A DNA stretch of 64,000 nucleotides from Sinotaia quadrata. Lineage: Eukaryota; Mollusca; Gastropoda; Architaenioglossa; Viviparidae. Position numbers and translations under genes: made by a program. How positions within the stretch are numbered: position 1 is the first letter of the stretch; every line of letters begins with the position of its first letter. Where the stretch lies: contig CM054181.1 in the NCBI GenBank assembly GCA_028829895.1, positions 111,759,360-111,823,359 of the forward strand. The letters run 5' to 3'. The notes under the pieces were generated by a model. That model was not told the DNA's origin. It was given only the letters and a program-made list of their open reading frames with translations, and made no database searches. This document shows, piece after piece, positions 23,601 to 37,050 of the stretch.

Positions 23601-25030
23601 CCGGAAGTATGAAAAATGGCGCAATCGTCAATCGTGGCGCCCTTGAAACTAGATAGAAAAACTATTCATAATTATTAGCGAATAGGCGTGAACACGTCAA
23701 AATTATTGCAAACATTTAATCTTACCTACTTTAAAACAATTCATAATTTGACACGTTAGAGCCAGTCCATACAAAGTTATTTTTAAAAGATGATAATAAA
23801 ATCTAATGGAAATAACGTCAAGCATTAACATTATTTACGTGTTCACATTACAATATGTACAATATATTCCTTTTTCAAAAGTTTTTAATTGCTGTGGTTG
23901 GTCCCTAAAATACTGTGTGTATATGTGTGTGTCTGTGTGTGTGCGCGTGTAGTGTGTGCGTACGTGTGCGCGCGCGCGCACCTAGATAGTAGCAGTTAAC
24001 TTATAGAAACATTATTATTTGTTTTAATATGTTAATGTCTACCACTCTTATGGCTAATTTCTCGTTTAATAATGAAAGTTTAAAATGCATTTGTACAGCA
24101 CCAAAATAAATTTTACATGAAAACAGATACCTTTCTAAGCATTACTAACAGATATCTTTCTAAGCATTACTAACTGAGTGGTAGCCATTGATCGGTGGGT
24201 GCGAGTCGTACCTTATTGGCGTTTGAGTTGTGAAAGTTTTACACGTCATGTCAATGCGAGATCTGTCTGTAAGCAAATATACAGTATAACATTATTTTCT
24301 GAACTTGATAAGGCAGGAACTAAAACATAAGAATATCCCATTATAATTAAAAAAATACAGATCTATTTATGAAAGGTAGCTCTAAATATTATGCCCAGGG
24401 ACGGTTGTAGGCTTAGCCAAACTCAAGCTTTTGTCTTGGACTTCGGGGTGGGGCAGAATATCTTAAACCATGTCACGATTTTTGAGAAACCAAATGGCGA
24501 AGTAAAGACCTTAGCTAAGTTTCCTCACTGATTTGTCTTCTTTAGTGTCCAAATAAACTGTTTCTACTGCTGTCTCAGTAAGACTAAGTTAGTTTTAAAA
24601 AATAAATATATCTCTGTATGTATTTACATTTTAAAATGTATGCTGTTTGTAGATTAACACCACAGAACTGCGTGTGTCAGTTAAATACACCTACCTTAAA
24701 ATTAGTTGTCAGTTACTCTGATATACATTAAATAGCAGCAATGCGGCCTAAATATTGCAGGATAGATAGCAACGCGTTCTATCCGTCTTTACGGAAACAG
24801 TTATGCAAATATAGCTACGGCATTCTATCGGTCCTAACGGAAACAGTTATGCAAATATATAACTGAATATCGCTGTCCAGTAACTACAAATAAAGCAAAA
24901 ATTCTCAGAGTACTCTTCAAGTATACTGCTTCTATTTATAGCACATTGCTAAGCAATATTCATATTTATTGTCGCGTTTATTAGAAAAAAAAATCGCAAT
25001 CTGCAAGTACTTAAGTGCTTAGTCAACGAA
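23601..25030. other. Intergenic between copy B and orphan exon
   Basis: No gene recognised. TG/CG-rich tract at about 23915-23985. A two-unit repeat at about 24765-24860 repeats 'acggaaacagttatgcaaat', each with an octamer word ATGCAAAT (24803-24810, 24849-24856). Confidence 0.45.
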
Positions 25031-25390
25031 CTACGTACACAGCGACATAAAAAAAAAATAGCAAAACTTTTTCAGACGTAAATTTACTTTTATGACGAGT
25101 AAAGTACTCATATTTGTAATGCACGTAAGCATGAACAACATTTGACTAGATAGGCAGATATGTATGGGAGATGGTGGGGGAGGGAGGTAAGTCGGCTTAA
25201 TCATTATGCCTTGAATGTGCTGCACTGTATACTGTAATAATTGACTACTGTTCCGTGGTAAGCTAAGTAATGAAAATTATGCTAAATGGGATAGATTATG
25301 AATGATCCATTCAACATAAAAGGTTATATGAAACGAATGAGTGTCGAAATGTCAATTAAATAAGGATGATGATAACCTTCGTTTGAACAC

Positions 25391-25507
25391 TTACTGTCTG
25401 GCAATTTCAAAGCTGTCCACGACAATGTTTTCGTCACTCATGACGTAATGAAAGGCTGCGCGCATTTTAAATAGGGAATAAAGTTGGGTCGCTCAGCCCA
25501 GGGTGAC
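25391..25507 (-). pseudogene. Orphan, decayed last exon of a fourth purple acid phosphatase copy
   Basis: Matches exon 8 of copy C (27688-27510) from the stop codon inward but has lost about 60 internal bases, and the acceptor AG reads AT. No exons 1-7 belonging to it are seen, since copy B starts 3.4 kb further left. The 3' flank (25110-25390) also resembles that of copy C (27180-27510), so a block of exon plus flank was duplicated. Confidence 0.85.
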
Positions 25508-25929
25508 ATGAAAAAAATTAGCCGCTGCAGTTGCCATTCAAATTTTTCTTTTTTCGTTTTCCTTTTCATAAATTTTGTTATTAATTCTGTGTGTGCAACA
25601 GAATGGATATGTTACATATTTATATGTGTGTGTATGTGTGCGTGCGTGTGTGTGTATGAGAGATAGAAAGAGAGAGAGTCTTTGATCTAGGTTTTGAATT
25701 TCCACCAAGTCAACAAAGATGCTTCAAAATCGATTTTTAAGTACAGATGCGTACTGAATCATTTTAAATCATATGTACGATGTCAGTTTGGAGTGCAGGT
25801 ACCCGGCTGTGAGTGTAAAAGAATTATGCTATAGAAACGAACATATGCAGAGATCAAACAGATTTCCAAATATTATAATGAAAAAACCACTGGCTCTATT
25901 GCTAACCACAGCGGCCATCAAATCCTCTT

Positions 25930-25983
25930 AGAAATAGGCAAGGGTCTTGAAATGTGTATCGAATATGTAGTGCTTGCGTATGC

Positions 25984-26027
<44 letters not shown>

Positions 26028-26490
26028 TGGAAAAAATTGGTCAGCTGAAAAGAAATATATCTGATAGAAGTAAATGCACTTGCTCCAACACACGGTCCAT
26101 AAGGACAAAGACAACTAGGTCAGTAAAATAACGAAAGATATTAATCAGTTGTAAATAATAATTAATTTATTGCTTGCCAAATATCAATATACAAAACAAT
26201 CATAAATATTACAGCACTGGTAATATACTGTTTGTACAATATCTAACTATTAAGAAGAGACACTGTACTGACGCCCCCCGACCCCTGACTCAAGAATACT
26301 TTTTTCAAGTCAAAAGCTCATTATGTGACAAGTGCGATGATTCCTTGATATGTTGAATTTCTTTGTTGCGTTGTTTTAATTTTGATTGTTTATTCTTTTC
26401 TTTGTTTTCTTTATTGTTTTTAGACAACACAAATGTTATAGTCTTGCTTTTAATGAGGATTTTTGATTGAAAGAGTTTAATAAAATAGTT
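25930..26490. repeat. Segment duplicated at 12310-13110
   Basis: Second copy of the duplication-unit segment, including its (TG)n tract (25986-26026) and 'gattgaaagagtttaataaa'. Confidence 0.75.
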
Positions 26491-26710
26491 GCTAAAATAT
26501 TATCATATTTTACTCTCTAACTGCGATCTCTCATGGAAGCGCGTATCATTGTATTAAAATGGGAGATCTGTCAGTAAATCTCAAAATTAAATAAGAGTAC
26601 TTGCAATTTAAAAAAAAAATTCATGCTGTCAGGATTAGTTGTCTCAAAGTTTGCCCCAGTAAGAATAATATATTTTCAAAATCCCCATACCCCTCTCTTT
26701 GTCTATCTAA

Positions 26711-26840
26711 ACGTGTGTGTGCAAAAGTAATCTTCAAATTTACTGCTTGCTTTTATAGCCAAAATTAACCAAATAATCTTCAAATTTACTGCTTGCATTT
26801 ATAGCCAAAATTCACCAAGTAATCTTCAAATTTACTGCTT

Positions 26841-26910
<70 letters not shown>

Positions 26911-27168
26911 CACATACACTTAAACACACCTACCTCGACGATCTCCAGTCATATTTTGTTTTTGTTGAATGTTAGTTCACATGCAAACCTGTGAATTTGC
27001 CCGATATGTTTTTTATTATTAAGGCCGGGTATGTGTTTTTCACAGCCCACGGAGTAAATTAACTGAAAATGTTTATTTATGTCATTCTTTATTTTTGCTG
27101 AATATTATGTCAATTTTTACTGTAAATGCAAGCGGTAAATTTGAAGATTACTTTTGTGTGTGTGTGTG
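26711..27168. repeat. Inverted repeat around a (CA)n tract
   Basis: The left arm has 'aaaagtaatcttcaaattta' (repeated three times up to 26841). The right arm near 27140-27165 carries the reverse complement 'taaatttgaagattactttt'. The (CA)34 tract (26842-26909) lies between. Possibly a decayed foldback element. Confidence 0.65.
27072..27077 (-). promoter_or_regulatory. Candidate poly(A) signal, copy C
   Basis: AATAAA on the minus strand about 430 nt after the stop codon, followed by another at 27093-27088. Assignment is inferred. Confidence 0.4.
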
Positions 27169-27509
27169 TATGTGTCTGAGTATGCATGTGGGTGTATGGA
27201 GGGAGTTGGTCACATTTAATCACCATGTCTTGAATGCGCTGCACTGAATATTTGTAAGTACAGACCAGAAATTCTCGTTTTTCGTGTGCTAAACTGTTAT
27301 TCACATTATACTCAAGCACAAATGGAATTTGATTATCAATAATTCTTTGGCGGGATAATCAAAGCGAAAAGGTGGTCTATAAAAGATAAAATACGAGTAT
27401 CAAAACATATCAAATAATACGAATAATTCATTTACAGAACCAGAGGTATGTACAAGGAGTGTCCACTTAACATTTTAAAATAAGAATAAAGCTCCGTTCG
27501 TTTGAGCAG

Positions 27510-27688
27510 TTACTGTCGGACGATTTCAAAGCTGTCGACGACGTTGTTTCCGTCACTCATGACGTACTGAAAGGAAAGGCGCGAGGCCGATGGCGTCATC
27601 AGCAGGAAGCCGGTGCTAAAGGTCGCTTCGTAGGCTGCGCGCCATTCTATATTAGGCGTGAAAGTTGGGTCGTTCAGCTCAGGGTTAC
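27510..27688 (-). CDS. Copy C exon 8 (last)
   Basis: 179 nt with TAA. GNPELNDPTFTP to VVDSFEIVRQ. Confidence 0.93.
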
Positions 27689-27982
27689 CTGGAAAAAAGT
27701 TAGCCACCTGTAGTTAACGTTCAACACCTTCCTTTATTATTTATCAGTTTATATTATAATGAATTTTGTTATGGATATCTTTGCGTCCCTAATGTGTGTG
27801 CATGGTTTTTTCCCCGTAAAAAGAAGAAAAAATAACAGCAGAATTTATCCTCGATTGAAACTATGGCATTTTATTGTTGAGCACGTTTATCATTAAGCAA
27901 TAAACAACACAGACTTCTTTCATGACCAAAGTGTTTTTGAATCGATTGCAAACTAGGAAACACACTGACCAGATCAGTTAAT

Positions 27983-28063
<81 letters not shown>

Positions 28064-31000
28064 TAAATAGATAGATAGGTAGGTAGATAGACAGATATTT
28101 TTTTTAAGTGATAAATTTCTAAAGCATAAACATATTTCAACAAACATTGAAATCAAAAACGCGAAAGTACTGGATAAAAATGAACATCGAAATCAGAAAT
28201 GTAAAAGTGGGCTACTAGGTTAAATAAAGGCCACATAAAAAAGGCAATTAACCTGAACAGATAATTAATGAGCAGATAATTTCACAGAAGACTAGATAGA
28301 GCTTTACCTGCTGCGCCATCCACAATATAGACGGGTGCCTGAGGGTTGATGTAGTCTTTCTGCGTGGACTTTTCCCGGTACACGGGGTAGGACCGCTCGT
28401 ACTGGTGATTGTGGCCGGCAATGACCTTCGAACGCAATAAGATGAACAAGTTTAAAACAAGAACGCTAATAATACTGTGATTCTAAATCGAAGAGCATAT
28501 AAACATTTGGATGATCCAAACACTGGAATTTAGGAATGAACCATTGTTGTTTTGTTTGTTTGTTTGTTTGATTTTTTTTTACAGTTATCACCTGCAGTTT
28601 GAACAAGTCATTACGCTGAAACTTTTCTTGTTGACAAGATAAATTGAGAGTGATTCCTGAGGGCAGATAACACATACAGCTGTACTTCTCTTTTTATATT
28701 CAAGCATTATTTCAAACTATGACTTAACACCACAACACGTTACATAAATACACAATATCATCTGCCCTATAAGTAATTAAGAACAAAAGCATTTAACCGA
28801 CGTCACGTCACGCAAATCCTGAAACCTTTTGCTCTCTGTTGTCAGGCACAAAGAGATAATGTTACAGACAGAGGGTCTCCTTAATTTGCTGGCTGGCAAG
28901 AAAAAATGATCCAAATGAAAACAACAGCAACTAAAATACTGTCTGTAATCTTTCTTGGTGTTTGATGATGAGATTCACGAACATTCCTATGAACAAATTC
29001 GAAGAGAAAAAATGTTAACCAAAGAACCCATCCATACCCTCTTACCCACACTTTACTATTGTTCAGTAGCATATCTCTTTCCATTATGCCACACCACGGC
29101 GTTTTCTTCTCGCTAACGACAAAAGAGCTGACACATATTGTGTCTATCCAGGACGTTTTCTTCTTTCTACAAGCAAAAGAACAAGCTGTAATATTTATTC
29201 GTGACGTTTCTTCTCTATAACAAAAGGGTTACATCCACTCATGGCATTTTCTTCTCTCTCTAAATGCAAAAGAGCAGGTGCTTACCACATCTACTCGCTC
29301 TTGGTACAGAAGATCCTCCAGGTAGCTGCGATAGATGGGCGCCTCCTGCAGACAACGCCCCCAGCACACGAGACTGCTGCAGTACAGCGGACGGTGACCC
29401 ATTACTACAATCCAGGGCACGTGATCCCGGTTCTTGTTTGCACGGGCAAGGTCCTGCAATGGTATGGAAATGACTTAGAAAACGTCAGCAAGAAGTGTGG
29501 CAGTTGTGATGATTCACTGCACCCTGTTTGTGTACATTAGTTAGCATGTGTGTATGGCTCCAGCAAAGCAAGTGCTAGAAGTTTATTACTGTAATCACCT
29601 ACTTGAGAAGCTAATATGGTAAATGTGTGTGCCTAGATTAGTCTTGAGGGATCTACAGTGTTGGAACATTCTACAACGTGCCTAGCAGAGCACATGGAAG
29701 GTTGCTTATTTTATTGTGAACAATAAACTTTTGACATTGTTACGAAAGTGCACAAGGTCTATTGTGGCTTACGTCAATGAACAGGTTATGTACAAACTAT
29801 TATCATATCACTCTATAACTCCATTTCTTCTGTGATAAGAATAGCCTTGTAGAAAACTTCTTACTAAAGTAGTAATAAAATTGTCTTTAATTATATTTAA
29901 TGAGCCCCCATCCACCCACTATTACTCCAACATATAGTTCAGTAATATGTGCAAGATGGTTAATAAATTTAACAATAAATTTATTAAATCACCAATTGAA
30001 TATACATATATACAAATACAATGAGAAGGTTATTTGACATTAATATTCCATGAAACTACATTCAAATAATTTCGATACTTATTCAGTCTTATATTCTAAT
30101 GTGTAATTACGCGAAAGCGGCGGAAGCCGGAAGCGCCCCCTACACTCCTCCTCATCATCATCAATGTGTAATTCAGCAGTCAGATTACTATCAACATAAA
30201 TCACAAGTGAAAATACTGTGTGACAGTAAAGCACCTGTCTTATCGTTGTGGAAGACAGAACATTTTTACTACACCCATATTATCCTCCAAGTGAGAAACG
30301 ATTGGTGCCTCCTGGAAGAATTATTAATAAACATAAATTATGATTTCTCCATCTCTTGTAATTAGTTATGGATGATTAATAATAATAATAAAAATCATAA
30401 CCAGTAAAGAAGGGTGCATGTCGCAATATATATATATCCGATCAAGTGATTTTGGTCAAGGGTAAAATTGGAGCTAAATTCTTAAGACTAAATTTCTGAA
30501 CAATCCAGTAGTATTGGGTTGACAATTCATTGGTACTGGGTAGAATTGGAGCTTGTACTGGGTAAAACTGAAGATTACTACCTACACACCTGAGCAATCC
30601 AGTGGTACAGAGTAAAATTGAGGCTTACTACTGCATACCTGAGCAATCCAGTGGTATTGGGTAGAATTGGGGCTGAATTCATGCTCCGTTGAGAAGGATA
30701 CCACGTGTATGCCCATGTAGTCAAAGGAATACCAGAAAGGAGAGCTGGAACCACTGCCTGCAGTCGGCATCGGCAACCAGTTTAAGTATGCGGCAAACTG
30801 GAACTGTGCCTGCAAAGCAGTCATGACACTCTCATTGTAATAAATTATTATGAAAGGAAATTAGGTATACTATGATATCAAGACAGTATAGTTGTACCAT
30901 CTACACTACTACTACTACTAGCCATTAATATTTCTTTTAACTGCTTTATTGAGTTTTGGTTTGAACTAGAAGCTGAAGAGATTCTCGTTGGAATGAAAAC

Positions 31001-31944
31001 AGGAAAAAAAAAAAGACAAAACAAGGCCATAGGCATGTGTTAAAACAAACTTAAAGAACGTATAGATCTATCATCTCAGTGTCATTAGAAACAAATCTTC
31101 TAAAAGCTAGATTTACGAAGTCTTAAGTGTCATGTACAACCCCCAATCCAAACATGCCATGGTTATTTCACTGTAATATACATAGTTCAAAATGTTTCAC
31201 AGTGATGTTCTATGAATTATAATAAGTACTTACAAACTTAGTACTAAACATTGCTCGTACCTAAGGCCATTAAGTAAGATAGTAAGCTGACATGTCTTTC
31301 CATTATATCCCTGCATTTTGAGAAACCATTTAACTCATTCTTCAGAGTGACTAACAAAACCATTGTATCCCACGGATTATTGAAGGCACAAGTTTTTCGT
31401 GGCCAAGACGAGACACTAAAATACTACTTAAAAATAAAATATACAAATGTCGGCATTAACCCTTAGTGATTATCACACTATTTCAACTGGCCTTTGCCAT
31501 ATGAGAAAAACAACATCTCTGTAAGATATGAGTGAAATGAACTGGTGTTCTTTGCGGCAAGTTACATTTTGAATACTTTTTATTATTATTTAATAGCTGA
31601 TGAATCTCAGTCAAAACAAATTAAAATTAAATTCAATAACAAAGAAAACAAAAACCAAACAAATGCGTAGCGATGGTAACCTCGTGATTGCCTGGCGACG
31701 TCATGTAGGGCACGCGAGCCGCCACGTCCTGCAGGTTAGCCATGTAGTCCACCCACACCCAGCTGTTGTTCAGCGTTTGTTCGTCGTAGTGGTTGGCATA
31801 GGTGATGTCCCCCGCGTGTAGTAGAAGTTTTACCCCGTCACCATTACCTGAGGAAAGACCATAATTACGCTATGAACCTCATTTACTTATAAATTTGTTT
31901 GTGTCTGGCTTTTTAAAAACCCACTTATATCATTCACTAATTAC

Positions 31945-32041
<97 letters not shown>

Positions 32042-35000
32042 GATAGTTAATTAAATAATGAGTATTTCTTGTCTAGTTTATAATTAATTGTGAAACTGCG
32101 TCCATACCATAATGAGACGCTGCGTATTTCACGTCAGGAATAAGCATTAACTGTCTCGGTAGTGCTTTGAAACCTAATATAATGATGTAAAGTGGCAAAT
32201 TGGCCATAAAAGTGTGACGAATGTGAGTTTGCCACATTTTGGCTCCAACAATAAAATGCAATCAAAAAGTGTTTTACTGAGGCATGACCAGATTGCAGCT
32301 TGACATTTCTTGCCTGGTATTGGAAGCAGTCCGCTTTCTAGATGACTCTTTGACAGAGTAAATTTACCTAGCCCTATTTTAAAATTTAATTGTTATATAA
32401 CTGTTAAATTGTCAGAGTAACTGACCTCGGGCACTCCTTATGGCGGTATTTTGAAGTGTCATATTTAGAAGTAAACAACCTGAATCGAGAATATGGTAGA
32501 AATTACTGATGTAATGCAAACTGGGTGAGTAGTTTTTATTACAAAATAATTATGATTTACGAGAACGAGACCAGCCTGATAATGTCTAACTAATAACATC
32601 ACTGATACATACAACACTAGCCAAAGGCAAATGAAGATGTTCCTGATAATGCCTAATAACGTCATTGATATATAAAATTGCACAAACCTACCCTAACTCA
32701 ACCCACCCAAAAATGAATAAAGAAAAAAAGGGTCTACTATTCGTTATTATCGCCAAAAGTTTTATTTCCGAATTTTGCTATAATGATTTATTTGATATTG
32801 TGACAAATGTATATTATTCGACACAGATTATGTAGATGAAGTCAATTTCTCAATCAATCAGTCTTCCGCAATAAGTTCGACAGAAATATTTGGATGCATT
32901 AATTGTTCATTTTCTTTAGACTTATTACTAATAATTAAACCTAAATTATTGTAAAAGCACTTTTATTAAGTTAAAAAATGGTATTCAGCAAGAATTCGTT
33001 GAGCTAAATAAAAGAAAAACTGTATAACTATCTGTTTCTGTTTCTATGGTAGAATGTAAAGTGACTGACTCTTCAGAAGCGAGTGGCTTTTTTTTGCTTT
33101 TTTTCTCTGCCGACTGTACGAATTTTCTCAGTCATACTTCTTTTTTTCTTCTTAGTGTCTGAAGTGTTTGCAGCATGCGTTGTTGACTACATTGATGGGT
33201 TGAGGGGTATCTTACAGAACCCAGGCTAGTACCACACCAAATCTGTATACTCACTAGGTACACATACCCGAAATGTTCGACCTTGTGTCGATGTTAATGT
33301 TCGCCGATTTTGCTGCTTTCTTTTTCTCCATTCTTTTTTCTTGTTCTACTATTATTGTGCTATTTTTTTTATTGTGTGTTGCTTTTCTCTGCCTCTTGTC
33401 TCCAGTTGTTTCCGTTTTGTCTCCAAGGTGGTGTTTGGTGGTGAAGGCTTATCAAGGTTATCCAGCATAAAGATGATTATGTCTGCAAAGTAGTGGTTAA
33501 AATAACTCCACTGGCTCTGCTTGTGTTTCAGCCGTTGTTGTTTTGGCTTGGCTTTACTCCCCGACACTGCGGAAGGTGGCATCTGCAGCTGCTAGGTGTT
33601 ACTGCTGTTGTTGTTGTTATCTTCTCATATGTGGTGATGGTCGTTATCCTTTTTCTTTTCCTCAGTTTTTCAACCGCCACTCGTGGTTCTTGAATTTCTT
33701 TAGGGGTTGTAATATTTCTATCTGAGGGGTGGGAGTGAGGTGGGGTTAGGTGGGCGACATTTTTTTATTTTATTTGGAAAATACATTTCGGACATGCCAT
33801 TTACTTTACTCCTTACTGGTCTCCCTCCTTCAGCTGGTATTGCTGTCCGAGTCTCATTTTCTTGCCTTAGGTCACGTGATTCTGTCCTCCACTCCAAGTT
33901 AAGTCTGTTATTGTTCCTATTATTAAATTTCTTGTTATCTTTATCCCTCTATCCTTTGGAATGACCATAAATTGTGATCAACTGGAGGTGAGCCGAATAT
34001 GGATGGACGAATGCTAATTATTTACGAGGGAGAAATGACGTCACCAATCCTAGATGGCAACATTAACTAATTTACTTGAATGAATTATCCAATAAAACAA
34101 GTTGTAGGATTCAATATAGTAGCTGGAAGAGTAAGTTAGGTCATGGGGCTGTTATCAGTATTAAACTAAATTAATAATTAATAATTAGGATAATTAATGC
34201 TGTAACATGGTCGTTCAGATAATCCCACATATAACAGTGATACACAATATTTCATTTGATGAGACACACAATGCTATACAAAGTACATGTATTATCTTTA
34301 ATGAGGCATGCAGTGCTACCTTTGACTGGAAACACGTAGTAATGTACTACATTTTGATGAGATACAATGCAGCATAACACGACATACAGAGCTATTTTTG
34401 ATGAGATACAATGCAGCATAACACGACATATAGAGCTATTTTTGATGAGATACAATGCAGCATAACACGACATATAGAGCTATTTTTGATGAGATACAAT
34501 GCAGCATAACACATATAGAGCTACTTTTGATGAGATACAATGCAGCATAACACGACATATAGAGCTACTTTTGACGAGACCTATATTGCTACCTTTGCTT
34601 TTGGCATCGCTGACACTCACTCGACTGGCAATGGATTCAATTGTCTTCAACCCATGAGGCACGCCCATGTCTCCAATAACGGCGATCTGAGGACCAGCAG
34701 GGGATGGTACCGATAAATCCTGGAGTTCCAACTGGAAGACATCACTCCACCCGAAGGCTTTGTCCCCGCACCTATAGAAGATAGTACGAATGCAAGGCTG
34801 GGGTGTGATTGGTGGGCAGGGGATCAGTTTGCTGATGTCCAGATAAACAGAGTTGAGTGTACTGTTAAACATCCCTGCAAAATAAATATAAAGACATCAA
34901 TGTATTACTTGACTTCTAGCAGTAAAGTGTCCTTGATTGAAGTTCAGGGCCGAAGTAATAAAGTGTACCATGATTATAAACAGAGTGCCCTTCATTTAAG

Positions 35001-36961
35001 TTTAACTAAGTAGTATAAAGTGTCTCATGATTATTAGCAGTGAGAGTCTGTTAGACTCTCCTTAAGTTCAACGCCGTAGAATAGATTAAAGTGTCAAGTG
35101 AATATTAGCAATTAGAGACCGTCACATGACCACTTTATCTAAAATATCCTTCACTAAGTTCAAGTCCAGACCCTACAAAACGTGTTACATGAACGTTTAC
35201 AATTAGTGTCTTGTGTTTTATTCAAGGTGTAGCAAGAGAATGCATATGTAAAAAATATCCTATGAATTACAATATAACAATATCACCGTATGGATGTAAA
35301 TTTCAAACAAATTTAATAATAGCAGAAAATAGGTCATTGGAGATCGGACAGAAACTTGAAGCTGACGTAACGTATGACACAACGTATGACGTAACGTATG
35401 ACAGCTTTATCTGTTGCCTGTCGTCGACAGGGTGATTATTGTCTAGATTTGAAGAGATCTCAATCTTAAACAAACTCACTCACTCACTCACTCACTCACT
35501 CACTCACTCACTCACTCACTCACTCACTCACTCACTCACTCAACCGGTCAGTTATGCTGGACACAGAATGTTTATGTCCAAGGTCACTTTATATCGGTAT
35601 GTCTAATCATGCCAACACCCATTATCAATCATAATTCAGGGTTCACCCACCTGCTGTATACGTGTAGTGAAATCCTTCGGCCACCACGCTAAGGTTTGAC
35701 GCCGCTGAGCCGTACGCACACTGAGGGGAAAATGGCCCGAGTTCTGGAGCGCCTGGGTTCATCCAGTTCATCCGAATCTTATCTGTTCCTACAGACACGA
35801 GTTCGTTCGTGAGTGAAAGAAACCATGAGCGGTTTCCAAAAGACTCTAGAATAATGGTGGCATTATAATTAAAATAAATCTTCATCAATCTTCACCCGCT
35901 GATGTTCGTTATATTTAGTAGAATATTGTAAAATACTGATATACACTAAAGTTAAACAAATTTAAGAATGAAAGTGGTATAGTGCAGCCACTGCAGTAAA
36001 AGTTTTTTAAACAAAGTATTATTTTTGGATACATAATTAAATATTCCTAAAATTAATGAGTGCCGTGTGCATAGGGAATAAATTTTGTTTCGGGTCCCAA
36101 CATATCTTCATCCAGGTCGGAGTTTCAACATTAACTTGTCAATTTTGAATTTATTTATTAAATCCTGGTAATGCACACGCATGCTTATATACGTATGTGT
36201 GTGTGCGTTCGTGAGAGCGCGCACTTGTGTGTGGACAAACTTAATGTCTCAAACTACATTTATTTCCCTAGCTGCTGACTAGCTTGCTTTCTCTTTATAC
36301 CGACTCCGAAATATATTTAATGTTATATTTAGCTAAGCTGAAATTTTATTTACAATACATTAAGCCCACATCATATTTATAATACATGTTTTTAAGTCCA
36401 AATACTATTTGTATATTCGACTGCGAAATATATTTATTAATTCTAGGTCAAACTATATTTATTTCTTTAAGTCAATGATTATATTTATATTTCACGTCAA
36501 ATACATGTATATAATATATTTATACACTAACAGAAGACAAAATAGATGTAAAGCATATAATTATAAAAGCTAAATGCTTTGTTGTTAACCTAGATATAAA
36601 CAATTGCAACAATTCATTTTTTTTGTGGTCTTCATGAAGGCATTATCATCAATTCACAATGCTATAGGACTTTGACACAAGACCTGATCGTGTAATCTTT
36701 GCATGAAGGAGTTGGAACATTACATCGAGTGGAAGGTTATCTCAATATAATATGTGTCCGTATTTTCCAAAAAAAAAAAAAAAACCACCAACCCATGAAT
36801 CTATCAGGATTCCGGGAAGTCTTGCAACCAAATAATCGACAGAAAACAGAAGTCGTGAGAAATTTGAATACTAACAATTCTACTGCTACTACTAATTCAA
36901 TGCAATGGTAATGAAATAAATAAAAATGTCGATAAGTTATCTCACCAGAGAATCGTTTTAG

Positions 36962-37050
<89 letters not shown>

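Noticed and set aside
33273..33964. Cluster of hydrophobic or basic short frames, possible retroelement ORF
   Set aside because: No recognisable motif, frames overlap on both strands, and the region lies within intron 3 of copy C.
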